Shown piece by piece: positions 11,221 to 21,416 of a DNA stretch of 64,000 nucleotides. This stretch comes from Laburnicola sp. R22_1 (lineage: Eukaryota; Ascomycota; Dothideomycetes; Pleosporales; Didymosphaeriaceae), in assembly GCA_014281115.1 (NCBI GenBank), contig JACONQ010000006.1, positions 1,860,001-1,924,000 on the forward strand, read 5' to 3'. The notes beneath the pieces were generated by a model. It worked only from the letters and a program-made list of their open reading frames with translations, did not search any database and was not told the DNA's origin. The position numbers and the translations under genes are program-made. Within the stretch, counting starts at the first letter, position 1. Each line of letters opens with the position of its first letter.

Positions 11221-12224
11221 TGCCCAAAATCAGCTTCAGATGGAGTGAAGGACGTATGAAAACATTCGTCGGACTACGACTTATATATTCTCGATCGGGA
11301 CTTGTGGCGTACGTCTAGAGGTAACTGATACGAAGTTTGCAGGGGCTGAACGCCGTACGTTAGTATGTAGTGAGTAGGCAAGGCTGAGACAGACTTACGC
11401 ATTACGATAGGTCGCCCACAACACTCAATCAAGCTTCTCACCACTTCGGTACTGAAATTGGTGGCCTAAATGGCTATAGTATCTGCATACAGCTGTGTTC
11501 CAGGCAGCGAGGGTTTTGAAGTCTGGGTATTACTATAGATCTGGGGATTTATAGAGCTCAACGTGGGCATCGTCATTCCTACAAAGTTCCAATCGATCAA
11601 AACAATCGATACACGAGCTGCATACTTGAAAGACCCACATCGGCTTTCCGACAATGAATTATCGCTTTCCATGAGGGTTGGAAGAAAATATGGACGTCAA
11701 ATCTAAGCTAATTCATTGAAGAACGTCTCACTCCGTTGTTTAGCACCCGCACATCTGTCTCTCACAAGGTTTCACCGTGTACCGAAAGGACGCGAAGTAT
11801 TATTTTTCGATATTGAAGAACGTCGCAACCCAATGTACAGGGAAGATTGGTATCCAAGAAGACCCCGAAGCCAGCGAGAACCCAAGAGACACGACATTGT
11901 GACACTGAGTCATACTCTTGAGATCCATATGGATTATGAAAATCACACTTAAACACCGCGAAATGCTTCAGAAATGCAATGGACACGAAGCCAGAATACG
12001 GACTTGATGACCTTATCACTGGCGCTCTCTGGGCGTGCACTTATCAAGCTCGATAATGCTTTAAATGCATTTCTTTTTATAGATTGAGAACAGTTAACTC
12101 GTGTTGATTGCCTGAGTCACAAAACTGAGTGCGCAATTGGTTAACAGATTCGCATATTCTGTAGTGTGCTTTCCCTTCCGTTACACTATGTACAAAGATA
12201 TCGCACGACCATTGAATCCACTTA
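11221..12224. other. Intergenic, one copy of a short dispersed repeat
   Basis: No convincing gene. Positions 11756-11800 hold one of three related 35-40 bp segments, all in the same direction (others at 13830-13870 and 19285-19325). They share a core like ACCGTGTACCGAAAG followed by CGCGAAGT. Confidence 0.45.
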
Positions 12225-12975
12225 TCAACTGACCGTGATAGTGCTAGTCCCGCTAGGCAGCTGAGTGCCGTTGGAAAAGGCCTCAGTAACCATGTACATA
12301 CTCCTCTCGAAGTTACCGAGACGATACCCCATTCTGCTCCAAGCATCAAAATGATTGGCTGTGTTGATTGTACCGCTGACATCACCCACTTTCTTCTCAG
12401 CCTCGCTTCGCACCGAGAAGTATTGTGTGAAGGTCCTGGTGCCTTCAATCGACGGCTTGTTTACACGCTGGGCAGTGTAGAACGCGTAGTTTCCGCCGTC
12501 GGAGGTGAAATTCCCTCGCAGAGTCCAGGGTTCACCCGGAGCCAGCACGTCCCACGACTCAACAATGTAATATTCGATGAGCGGGTAGCGTGTCCATCCG
12601 TAGAGCGAGAGGTAACCAGGGCCCTTGGGGTTGTACTGTCCTTGATATTTCACTGTCCTGTATTGCAGCGTCATTAGTATCCATAGGCAAGTTTATGCAA
12701 ATGCGCACTCACTTTCGGCCTGCAGCCCAACCTGACCCAGCTACCATGCCGCCGCCGGGCTGTCCATTCCATGAACAGGAGTATTTACCTCCTCCTTGTT
12801 GCTGGCAGCTGAACTGCCCCCGTCCCTCAGTCCACCACTGCCAGTGACCATTCTGGCGTGTGGAGAGACTCTTGGTCACCGAGTTGTAGTCGAGTTGTCC
12901 CAAACCGCTGGGTGCGGTGATAGCACTGGGAACGAGGGCCAGAGCTGTAGCGAGGATCCCTATGAACGACACCAT
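12225..12975 (-). CDS. Secreted GH11 endo-1,4-beta-xylanase
   Basis: Two exons, 12975-12713 and 12657-12225, with a 55-nt intron carrying TACTAATGAC before the acceptor, give 231 residues. A signal peptide ends near Ala21 and a short propeptide ends near Thr-Arg40. The GH11 jelly roll follows: [19 protein letters not shown] with the nucleophile at Glu116, [16 protein letters not shown] for the thumb, HFDAWSRMG, and YMVTEAF with the acid/base at Glu213. Residues after Glu213 are AF rather than the common GY, and a NGTQLPSG insertion replaces the usual SSG turn. The enzyme hydrolyses xylan of plant cell walls outside the cell. Length is normal for the family. Two GGCTAAA boxes and a TATA box upstream fit XlnR control. 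Confidence 0.95.
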
Positions 12976-13047
12976 GATTTCGGCTGGAGGACGCTGTAGA
13001 ACTACTGCTTTTGGTATCGAACATGGAAGTTAGGTAACGGATCCCGC

Positions 13048-13053
13048 TTTATA
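13048..13053 (-). promoter_or_regulatory. TATA box of the xylanase gene
   Basis: TATAAA on the minus strand about 75 bp before the xylanase ATG, in a suitable place for the core promoter. Confidence 0.6.
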
Positions 13054-13144
13054 CTGTATCAAAGCCAAGAAGATTGAAAGATTCTTGTTGCGACCCAACT
13101 TGACAGCCGGGCTTGGTCTGCGCAGCAGTCCAACGCATCGGGTA

Positions 13145-13356
13145 TTTAGCCATTAGTCTATGAGCACTTCATGAATCACGAAAAGCCCCAAAGCAAGTCA
13201 AGCTTTGATTGGAGGGCTGCCTGAGGTAAGCTTGTAAGTTCAAGGTCACCAAGACTGGGGTACATTAGCAATCGTACGTCACGCTGCTCTTCCCCACAAT
13301 CTATATATGGCGTTTTATTTCCTACTCATTGGCCAAGGTTGACGGAAGTGGCTAAA
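13145..13356. promoter_or_regulatory. Two GGCTAAA boxes (XlnR/Xyr1-type) and a CreA-type site
   Basis: GGCTAAA occurs on the minus strand at 13151-13145, about 170 bp before the xylanase ATG, and on the plus strand at 13350-13356. This heptamer is the known binding motif of the xylanase activator XlnR. GTGGGG on the minus strand at 13297-13292 fits the SYGGRG site of the carbon repressor CreA. Binding is inferred from the motif and the neighbouring gene only. Confidence 0.55.
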
Positions 13357-14802
13357 TGCCCAGTGATACTTCCCATTGGTTGCTGTAAGAAACGGCGATT
13401 GGGAAGCAGTCCTGGACTTCCGGTGGGTAAAAGAGCCGCAAGGTTATTGACCATGTTGCCTTTGTTGCCCGGCGATTGAAAATCCGGAGAAGCGTGCGTA
13501 CGGTCTGCAGGAATATGTCTGTTCTGTGGATAAGGCACTGCTCGTGCTGAGGTGCACCTTTACATGCGCCATCGCTTCAAAATAAAGTGAGTCTCTCGCA
13601 CGTTTTTCAGTCTCTCTTATCCGCCAGGAGATGTGATAATCGTTACGTGTGAGCTACATCCAATTTCGCTTGATGAGCCTGTGGTGTGATATGAGAAGGG
13701 CAATTAACGCTCGTCTCTGTCATGTGCATTATCAGGGCAGTTGAATCGCGGAAAAGTAACAAAATTGCCGACAGTTTTATTTTCAGCAGAACCGCTGACG
13801 CCAAGTTATATCATCTATACCACTGCTTTCCCTCACAGCGTTATACCGTGTACCGAGAGTGCGCGAAGTCTTCTTGCTCATATCATCTATATAAGCCAAG
13901 CATTGAAATTTTTTTTTTCTCCGCAGAGTCAAGATGTTACTAGAGTTTATCTACAAGTGTCCGAAGAAGCGGCGGACATGGCCCTGAACGAATTTCTATC
14001 TTGACAACTGGTCAGCATAGAACTGTATTCCTGAATGAAGGGTGCGGCTATAACAAGAGAGAAAATAATTTTTTGAGTATGTTCTATTATTGCTTCATTT
14101 ATCTAACTCACCTTCGTTCAGAAGAATTTGTCAAGGAGCGCGGCTAGCAGTGAAGTGAAGGCACCATAAGCCAACTTCCTGAAAGACCGCCTTCGGGACA
14201 GTATCTATAGGGGAGCCGGGTACATAGAGTAGGATCGAAGAGTCTCGGAATACATGAACCATAGGGTTACCGCTCCCAGATCCCCCGGGGCCGCCAGATC
14301 ATCACGTGATAAAACACGTGACATATAACACACGTGACAGTTGCTTTTAGAGCTACGATGAGATCTGGATGATTGTATTTGTCTCTAGTAATGAGACTTT
14401 CTCAACTTCTCGACTGTCTCGCCTTCTCCACCCGACCATCTCCACGTCCTATATGCTTACGAAAGCCTGCACGGACCATCGGAAAGCCAAACACCTCGGC
14501 AGATGCATCGGAAGATCCTCCTCGGCTGAAAGCCAATATGTGAGCCTCATATAGTCGCACTGAGAACTAGGTGCCCCAATCGCGGCTCTGTCCACTACCC
14601 CGCACCATGAGTGCACCACAAGATGATCTTTCCGTCGCCGTGATCGGCCATGCAACATGTCGCTGGAATCCCTCTGCATGCGGAGTGTCGGGTTGACTAT
14701 GTCCCGGCGTGCAATAAAGAATGGACCCTCCCGCGCACCATATCTCTTTAATCTCTACGCCGACGGGACTTCGCAGTCTGCAGCACAGAGGAAAGCGGAA
14801 GC
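13357..14802. other. Intergenic; second dispersed repeat copy and a row of E-boxes
   Basis: No gene could be supported. It holds a dispersed repeat copy at 13830-13870 (core ACCGTGTACCGAGAGTGCGC) and, at 14303-14336, three CACGTG sites. The right part is the promoter of the MFS transporter. Confidence 0.5.
14303..14336. promoter_or_regulatory. Cluster of three CACGTG E-boxes
   Basis: CACGTG is present at 14303-14308, 14315-14320 and 14331-14336, each followed by A or GA. Such palindromes are bound by bHLH factors (Cbf1/Pho4/SREBP types). They lie about 470 bp before the MFS transporter start, the only gene near on the right. Confidence 0.6.
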
Positions 14803-16507
14803 ATGGCGACCGCGGCAGATGACGTCAAGATGGGGGTAGAAGGCGACGAGAAGAAGATCGAAAACGTGGGTCAGAGAGTACAGGGCTCAGGGAGCGAGCT
14901 TGAGGCGAACGCGATCGATTTCGACGGGAAAGAGGTGAGGAAGATACTGTCAAAGGTGGACTATAGGCTGGTTCCGGTTTTGTCGCTATTATACCTCGTC
15001 GCGTTCATCGATCGCAGCAACAGTGAGTATTTGCGTCTTGCTCTTGAGATTCGCGCAAGCTGACACCGAGAAGTCGGAAATGCGAAAGTCGCGGGCTTGA
15101 CCGACGACTTGAATATGCATGGTCTGCAATACAACACGGCCGTCACGCTCTTCTTCGTGCCGTATACGGCGCTTGAGATCCCAAGTAATATTGTACTCAA
15201 GTTGATGCGACCTAGCAGGTGGATCGCGATCCTAATGTTGTCGTGGGGTCTTGTCATGACATTGATGGGCCTGACGAGTAGCTACGGAGGGCTTCTGGCC
15301 GGGCGTTTCTTCCTGGGTGTTACTGAGGTATGTCGCACGGAGAACTGTTGCACGCTGTGGACATGTACTTATGCATGTTTAGTCCGGGTTCTTCCCCGCT
15401 GCGACCTTCCTTTTAACACTTTGGTATCGCCGATACGAAGTCCAGCGCCGTATGGCTGTCTTCTACGTAGCCGCATCCCTATCGGGCGCCTTCTCTGGTC
15501 TTCTCGCCTTCGCCATTCAAAAGCTGGAAGGTCATTCAGGTCTTGCGGGATGGCAATGGATTTTTCTGATTGAAGGCCTTGTTCCGGTTACGTTGGCGCT
15601 GGTAATATGGAAGCTGCTCCCGGATTCGCCTGAGACTGCTAGTTTTCTGACGCAAGTTGAACGCGATTTTCTGGTGCGAAGGTTAGCAGAGGAAACCGGA
15701 AGCGGCCACGGCAGGGTAACGAACCAAGACAAGATGGGAAAGAAGTTCATCATAGCGGGGATATCGGACTGGAAAGTCTGGGCCGCTGTCGTGATCTTTT
15801 GGGGCAATACAGTGGGTGTGTACGGGTATGTTTTCTGCTCCTCCAGCAAAATCCTTATTCGAAGCCGCCGTTGACATCGTGATAGCTTCACCGCAACTGT
15901 ACCGACCGTGATCAACGGCCTCGGGTATTCTGCAGCCAATGCACAACTCCTCACAATTCCTATCTACGTCTTTGCCTCGATCCTAACCATCATCTTCGCA
16001 TGGTGGTCCGACAAAATACAGACACGCTCACCCTTCATCATGGCCGGTTTTGCAATCGCTGCCTGCGGCTTCATCGCCCAGCTCGCCATCCCACACCCGA
16101 AATGGCCTGGTTTGACATACGGCTTTCTTTTCCCAGTCGCAGGGGGTCTTTACTGTCCCTTCATCATCCTGGTATCCTGGATCGCGAATTCACTCGCTCC
16201 ATCGAGTAAGCGCGCGGTCGGCATGGCGCTGCTGATCAGCGTCGGGAATATGGGTGGCATTATGGGAAGTAATATCTATCTCGAGCGGGAGAACCCGAAG
16301 TATAAGACTGGGTTCGGGGTATCGCTTGCTATGTGCTGCGCGGCGATTGTCATGACGTTCGTGCTCAGGTGGGCATATCAAAGGGAGAACAAGAAGAGAG
16401 CGGCACTGTTGATGGAGCATGGTGAGCAGGAGATTCGTGCGCGGTACTCGGACCAAGAAATGCTGGAGATGGGAGATAAGAGTCCGTTTTTCAAATATAC
16501 GCTCTGA
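14803..16507 (+). CDS. MFS transporter, anion:cation symporter (allantoate/vitamin) family
   Basis: Four exons, 14803-15022, 15074-15327, 15383-15825 and 15886-16507, join to 512 residues, normal for the family; the introns are 51, 55 and 60 nt. After a hydrophilic N-terminus comes VDYRLVPVLSLLYLVAFIDRSN, joined across the first intron to IGNAKVAGL. Together these give the DRSNIGNAKVAGL signature of the Dal5/Tna1-type ACS family. Twelve membrane segments can be traced, with the usual central cytosolic loop after the WQWIFLIEG segment. Members import organic anions such as allantoate, nicotinate or pantothenate with protons at the plasma membrane; the substrate here cannot be told. The ATG at 14803 gives the expected N-terminal length. 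E-boxes upstream may regulate it. Confidence 0.94.
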
Positions 16508-17531
16508 GTATACCGGAATATAACGTCGCCTCGTTCCCGTTGCTAATGCATCGTGTTGTCTGAAGTTCTGGTCAATGAATACGGCTACAACATGTCAAAG
16601 CTATGAACCCAAAAGCAATGTCGATGCAAGAGACATACCGCATTGTTAAAGCAGGGCCCATCAATCCTGACAAATTCCAGCTTCTGTTCGATCTCGTAAA
16701 GACAGGCACCACCCACGCGAACGCAGAATTGGACCCGACCCGTGGACTAGGCCGGGCACCCAGCCGAGCATAGGTCATTCCAAAGGACCCAATTATTTTC
16801 TGAGATGCGCTGCTGACTTTATGAGATGTTCCTTTCACCGGAAGTTTGCGTCGTGCATGGAGATCTCAGAGGATACGGGGTTCGGCGGTGCTTCGGCGAG
16901 GCTAGGAGCATCGTGCGATCGTATTTCGCATACTTTCCTCAATCCAGATCTCGCCTCATATTGTTCACACCATGGAGAGTCGTACCACGTCGAAATCATG
17001 AGCAAACACTGCGGCCCGCCTTCCGACGCTCATCTCGGTATTCAGGAATCGATAATAAAAATTCTCACCCGGGGTCGTTTGCGAGGGACTTAATTCGGTG
17101 AAGAATCCTGCGATTAGGCTGTATCCGTTACGTTTTTCTCTTTCTAGCCTCGATCCCGCTCGTTTACCCTAGCCATCGCTTAGAGGACGCCCATTTTCTA
17201 TACGAGAGCCTAGCATTAAAATAGCACTACCATGTCCTCGATGCAGTTAGGCACTCGGGATAGGGGCCAATTATCCTGCGGCGAGGCTGCACGGGAGATT
17301 TCCAGTTGGACGGCGCAGGATTATGCCCAGAGAACAACAGCGGAAAGATCGCATGGCGCCCCGCCCAGAACCATTGAGGGAGGCACACAGGACTTCGCCG
17401 GTAGGATGACCACATGTGACTCTATAGAGGTTATAATGATAACGGCCCCACGCCAGGCGAGGCTTGCAGCCTGAGAGCTCCTTCTTCCTCGACGAACGCC
17501 AACACGCGCCTCTTCTTGCGCGAAGACAAAG
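16508..17531. other. Intergenic, nothing recognised
   Basis: The space lies between two plus-strand genes. Frames of up to about 90 codons are present but have no domain, and none pairs with plausible splice sites. The right part is the promoter and leader of the wall-sensor-like gene. Confidence 0.45.
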
Positions 17532-19067
17532 ATGGCGACAACACTCGTGCACAAGACCTCCTGGGTTGCACTCCTCGCCGGCATTGCGACTGTTAACGCA
17601 CAATCCGCATTTTGGACATATACGAGTCGTTTTGTGGACTGCTATTACACCGACCCGTACACGCGAACCAACGGCGAAGTCAGCGTATATTCGTATACGA
17701 CTAGTTGCGACATCAAGTCCACCGTGACGCCGACCGAATCGCCCACCTCGACAAGCACGTATGCATACTCCACCGAAGACCTCGAACTCATCTATGCATG
17801 GTACACTGCGGGCGCTGTCGCAGAATCCGATGTTAATCCAGTGTCAACATACGATTTTGATGCGACGACGACGTCAAGAGAGAAGACGACAAAAACGTAT
17901 CATCAGTTCTCTATGCTAGTTACGTACACTGCGCCCACGTACTGCCCGACATCATTCACCTTTACCACCAACGCATCAGTATCAGTTCCAACGGAAGTTC
18001 TTGACCAAGTTACGCCATACGAGGTGATCACGTCCACGCCGACCCCGACCAGACGCGCGACATACATCCACGAAACATGGTATCTGTCCTCAGGTGAAGC
18101 GCCATTCACGAGCGAGGACAATTACTACTACACCGCGTACATCGAAGAATGCAGCACGCCGTCCCGTTACTCTTACCCTACATATACTGGCTCTGGTGGT
18201 GGGCGCGGATCTCCTGGCGGCTCTAGCGATTATGATGACTGGCGGGTCTGTTATTATGGATACACTTCTTGCACAAGTTTCAAGGTATGGATCATCATCA
18301 TCGCTACCATCATTCCCGCCCTTTTTCTGCTTGGGTTCTTGGAGAACTACTTTTGGTTCCGAAGACTCATGCTAGGGAAAGGGTGTCTAAGGTTCGGCAC
18401 CATATCCTGGATTTGCATTTCACTCTGGGTGGCTTGCTTCACGAGGGGACAAAGTCGACGCAGCCCCGAAGATCAGAAGTTGCTGAGGGAGAAGTGGAAG
18501 CAAACCAGCGCAGGGACTGCGTTCAAGCTTTGGTGGAAATGGGGTTTCCGTCACCGTTATCCTGTCCCGCTCCTCGGTCAGTACTCGCGCAACACCGTCG
18601 GCATCGTACCTGAAGGACAGCCACTCCCGGTACCAGGAATGGTGCAAACGAATGGAACAGTTCCAGGCGGAGCGCCACCACCTGGTGTCTTCTACCCAAG
18701 CGGCGTCCCCGGTCAGGGTCCAGCTTATTACCCTCCCCCCCAGGGTTGGGTCCCAGTCCCCAACGGCCAGGGCTACCCTATGCCGCCTGGGCAAGCATTC
18801 GTGCCTGGAGCACCCGGTGTGGTGCAATACTATGGCGAACAAAACAAAGAGGCACCCGGCGTTACAACGAATTCAGTCTCGCCAGTAAACGGTGCACCGG
18901 AGCCTGCACCCTCGCCGGTATCGCGCACCGTGTCTCCGCCGCCCACGAACGTCTCAGAGGCTCCCGCATCTACCCAAGAACACGTTCAAACACCTACTAC
19001 CGAGCAGCAGCAGGCGCCGGCACAATTACCAACCGATCAGAACACAGCGCCGCCAAAGCCGACATAA
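17532..19067 (+). CDS. Secretory-pathway membrane protein with Thr/Tyr-rich ectodomain and Pro/Gly-rich tail
   Basis: A single exon of 511 residues. A signal peptide covers 1-23 (ending TVNA). The ectodomain to about 245 is rich in Thr, Ser and Tyr with scattered cysteines and resembles O-glycosylated wall-facing domains. Next is a Gly-rich linker (GSGGGRGSPGGSS), a membrane helix near 252-273 (VWIIIIATIIPALFLLGFL) and a second hydrophobic segment near 290-306. A conserved-looking basic stretch follows (SPEDQKLLREKWKQTSAG...KLWWKWGFRHRYPVPLLG). The last 150 residues are Pro/Gly/Gln-rich and disordered. The layout is that of a plasma-membrane protein facing the wall, such as a stress sensor, but no named domain (WSC, Mid2) is evident. 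Function unknown. Confidence 0.85.
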   Translation: MATTLVHKTSWVALLAGIATVNAQSAFWTYTSRFVDCYYTDPYTRTNGEVSVYSYTTSCDIKSTVTPTESPTSTSTYAYSTEDLELIYAWYTAGAVAESDVNPVSTYDFDATTTSREKTTKTYHQFSMLVTYTAPTYCPTSFTFTTNASVSVPTEVLDQVTPYEVITSTPTPTRRATYIHETWYLSSGEAPFTSEDNYYYTAYIEECSTPSRYSYPTYTGSGGGRGSPGGSSDYDDWRVCYYGYTSCTSFKVWIIIIATIIPALFLLGFLENYFWFRRLMLGKGCLRFGTISWICISLWVACFTRGQSRRSPEDQKLLREKWKQTSAGTAFKLWWKWGFRHRYPVPLLGQYSRNTVGIVPEGQPLPVPGMVQTNGTVPGGAPPPGVFYPSGVPGQGPAYYPPPQGWVPVPNGQGYPMPPGQAFVPGAPGVVQYYGEQNKEAPGVTTNSVSPVNGAPEPAPSPVSRTVSPPPTNVSEAPASTQEHVQTPTTEQQQAPAQLPTDQNTAPPKPT

Positions 19068-19810
19068 ACCATTTTTTCTTAATATTAATGGTGGTTCTTA
19101 TGTAGTCACGATGACATTTCGCGATATGTGATGGAGAAACGTCACTAGAAAATTGTGATCTGGATCTCAGTGTTGCATTTTTATTTGTATGAATGATATC
19201 CCCCAGGGGCGGTAGTTTCAATGATAAATTTATTAATAAACCCACATGCTTTACCTTCTGATATATTTCCTGTGACCTGAGTTGTTCCTCGCAGCATTAT
19301 ACCGTGAACCTAAAGGCGCGTGTAGACGAGATTATTAGTCATTTGTATACGTCCCTTTTCACGTAAGTATATTGCGGAAGGGCCGACAAACATTTCCCCA
19401 CTTTCCAGCTAGGGTATCTATCATGCGGAGTGAGAGCGGCAAACGACACATGTAGGCCAGATGCCCAATAACATACTCGGGCTCCTTGCCCTCGCAGGCC
19501 AAATTTATCTCACTCACCAAATATTCTGCTGAGAGTAGTAAAACCTTGTAAAGGAAAATAGTTGATACTTGTCATACATGCTCGTATGTGATCTGCTGTG
19601 GCAAGCTCTATGGTCAAAGATATAACTTGGGTGCATAATCAGCCCTTTATATCCTACGTATGCACCAACAGTCCACTAAGCCTCTTCTCCAGAGTGAAAT
19701 GTTGAAGCTCATCCATCCAGAAATGATACCACTAACAACCATGCATGCAACATTGGAACTGTCCACAATTTCTACCCCAAGTTACTCCCACCGTCAACCA
19801 CTCCTGTAGC
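19068..19810. other. Intergenic; third dispersed repeat copy
   Basis: Convergent 3' ends flank this stretch. No gene is seen. The segment 19285-19325 is the most diverged copy of the short repeat also found near 11,770 and 13,840. Confidence 0.5.
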
Positions 19811-20407
19811 TCAGATGTCGCTTCCTGACTTCCGCTTGCGACCTGTAGGAGCCGGTGTCAGGAAATGATCAGATCTGTCATCGAGAGTGACCATAAAGAG
19901 TGTGGCATCGTTTTCAATTTCCTCCACAACGTGTTCATGTTCCTTCACAATGGCAGTCCCGTCCAACGCATTCTCAACAAGAGCCCCAAAGCGCCACGTA
20001 CCCATCTCAAGCTCCTCCAACTCCCCCACGGCCTTCCCCAACCGCTCATTGATCGAAGTCTTCCTAGCCCGCAGCTCCTCCACCGTTCGAACCGCCTTCA
20101 TAATCGCCGCAGTGGGCTCATCCGAGGAGCTCTTCAACTGATCAGCGTTGCTGTGAACAACATCCTGCTCGTGATCGATCTTTGTAACTACGCTGTCGAC
20201 CTCACGGCGGAGGGCAGCGACGCAGTTTCGCGCGTTGGTCAGGTCGGTGCAGTATGCCATGAAGGATTCCGTCATGGCTTTTATGCGGGTTGTTGGCTCT
20301 GGATGCTGGTTGTTTTGAGATTGTGGAGTAGCTTGATTGTCTGCGGGTTGCTCGGCATCTTGGGGGTTCTTACGCCCCCAAAGCCCCCTGCTGACGGCAA
20401 AGAACAT
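19811..20407 (-). CDS. Coiled-coil protein of unknown function
   Basis: A single frame of 198 residues from ATG 20407-20405. A short N-terminal segment (MFFAVSRGLWGRKN) is followed by a Gln/Asn/Pro-rich linker. Residues 40-180 are predominantly helical with heptad-like spacing (ALRREVDSVVTKIDHEQDVV, VEELRARKTSINERLGKAVG, VVEEIEN). The C-terminus is basic (PTGRKRKSGSDI) and could serve as a nuclear localisation signal. No family is recognised. Codon use resembles neighbouring genes and the frame is far longer than expected by chance in this composition, which is the main support. Confidence 0.6.
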   Translation of the reverse strand: MFFAVSRGLWGRKNPQDAEQPADNQATPQSQNNQHPEPTTRIKAMTESFMAYCTDLTNARNCVAALRREVDSVVTKIDHEQDVVHSNADQLKSSSDEPTAAIMKAVRTVEELRARKTSINERLGKAVGELEELEMGTWRFGALVENALDGTAIVKEHEHVVEEIENDATLFMVTLDDRSDHFLTPAPTGRKRKSGSDI

Positions 20408-21295
20408 AGCAGGTGTCTGATAGGGGCGTTAGCGGTGCTGGGTGGGCACTGGAAGGGGAGAAATATACCATAGTGAGAGCAGGTTGCGGGTTGAGGGGAT
20501 TTAGATTGAGGGATGAGGTACGGTGGTGGGGAAGATTTGAGAGTTGAATCTTATGTACGGGGCGCAGGTACTGATATACCTAAGATACCGTGCGGCTGCG
20601 GCTGCGAGTGCGCCGCGCTTCCAAACTTGGCTGTGAAAAGAGAGCTCACTTGTATGTTTCACCAAGCTACCGAGTAAGGTATAGACCAGTATATCGCTAC
20701 CTTGAGAAAAGCCAATGCGCACGAATAAATCGCGGGAGAATTCCAAGGGTATTCAAGCCAGCAGGGGAAAAATGAATTTCCAAACAGAGCCTTGTCCTCC
20801 CAACTGGAGTTCATTTTGCGGTAATATACGCATAATTGCTTTTCGTCGTAGAATTTTCTTCTATCGTGCGTGCTACATCCAGTTCCCCAGATGAACGATG
20901 TACGCGAGTTCATTTCATGTTGTTTGCTCGTTGATGCTGGAATGAGTTCAAAGGTGTCCAAACACTCTGTGTCTGGTTCCGTTCTGGTGGAGGGTAACAC
21001 TGCCCAAAGGAAAGTGCCCGTTCTCCATCTTGGAATGGGGATATCCCGGCGCCGTCATAACGTCTTGATTAATGCAGTTTCCTAAACAGAGAAAGAAATT
21101 GAAGGCTTGGGTTGTTCAGTTTGCGCAAAGTCGTTTGTCGAACACACCTGGGCAGTCAGGAACGAAAGCGCCGTAGGGCGCTGGGCCCAAACTGCACACA
21201 ATATATCAATGTCTTCAGATAGTGCGCTCTCTGATTTTCCGAGGGATCGTTCCCTATCAGTTTGATTTCTTAGAACATACTTTCAAAAAGATTTA
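20408..21295. other. Intergenic, left flank of the Fot1-like insertion
   Basis: A frame of about 110 codons at 20659-21000 (minus) lacks an ATG start and any domain and is not called. Nothing else was recognised before the transposon end at 21296. Confidence 0.45.
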
Positions 21296-21357
21296 ACATG
21301 GATGGCAAGCGAGCGGCGCAGGCAAGCGAGCGGCGCACCCCATCAACTTTTCGCACC
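21296..21357. repeat. Left terminal inverted repeat of the Fot1-like element
   Basis: It starts ACATGGATGGCAAGCG, contains two head-to-tail copies of GGCAAGCGAGCGGCGCA, and ends near ATCAACTTTTCGCACC. It matches the reverse complement of 23084-23144 except for one extra T. Confidence 0.95.
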
Positions 21358-21416
21358 TTTGAAGTCGCGCAGCTCAACCACAATATAATATACTATATAG
21401 ATTTTGATACAATAGA

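Noticed and set aside
16821..17101. Overlapping plus-strand frames of about 90 codons
   Set aside because: No domain and two frames compete over the same DNA; likely chance.
20659..21000. 113-codon minus-strand frame
   Set aside because: No ATG at its start, no domain, and atypical codon use.
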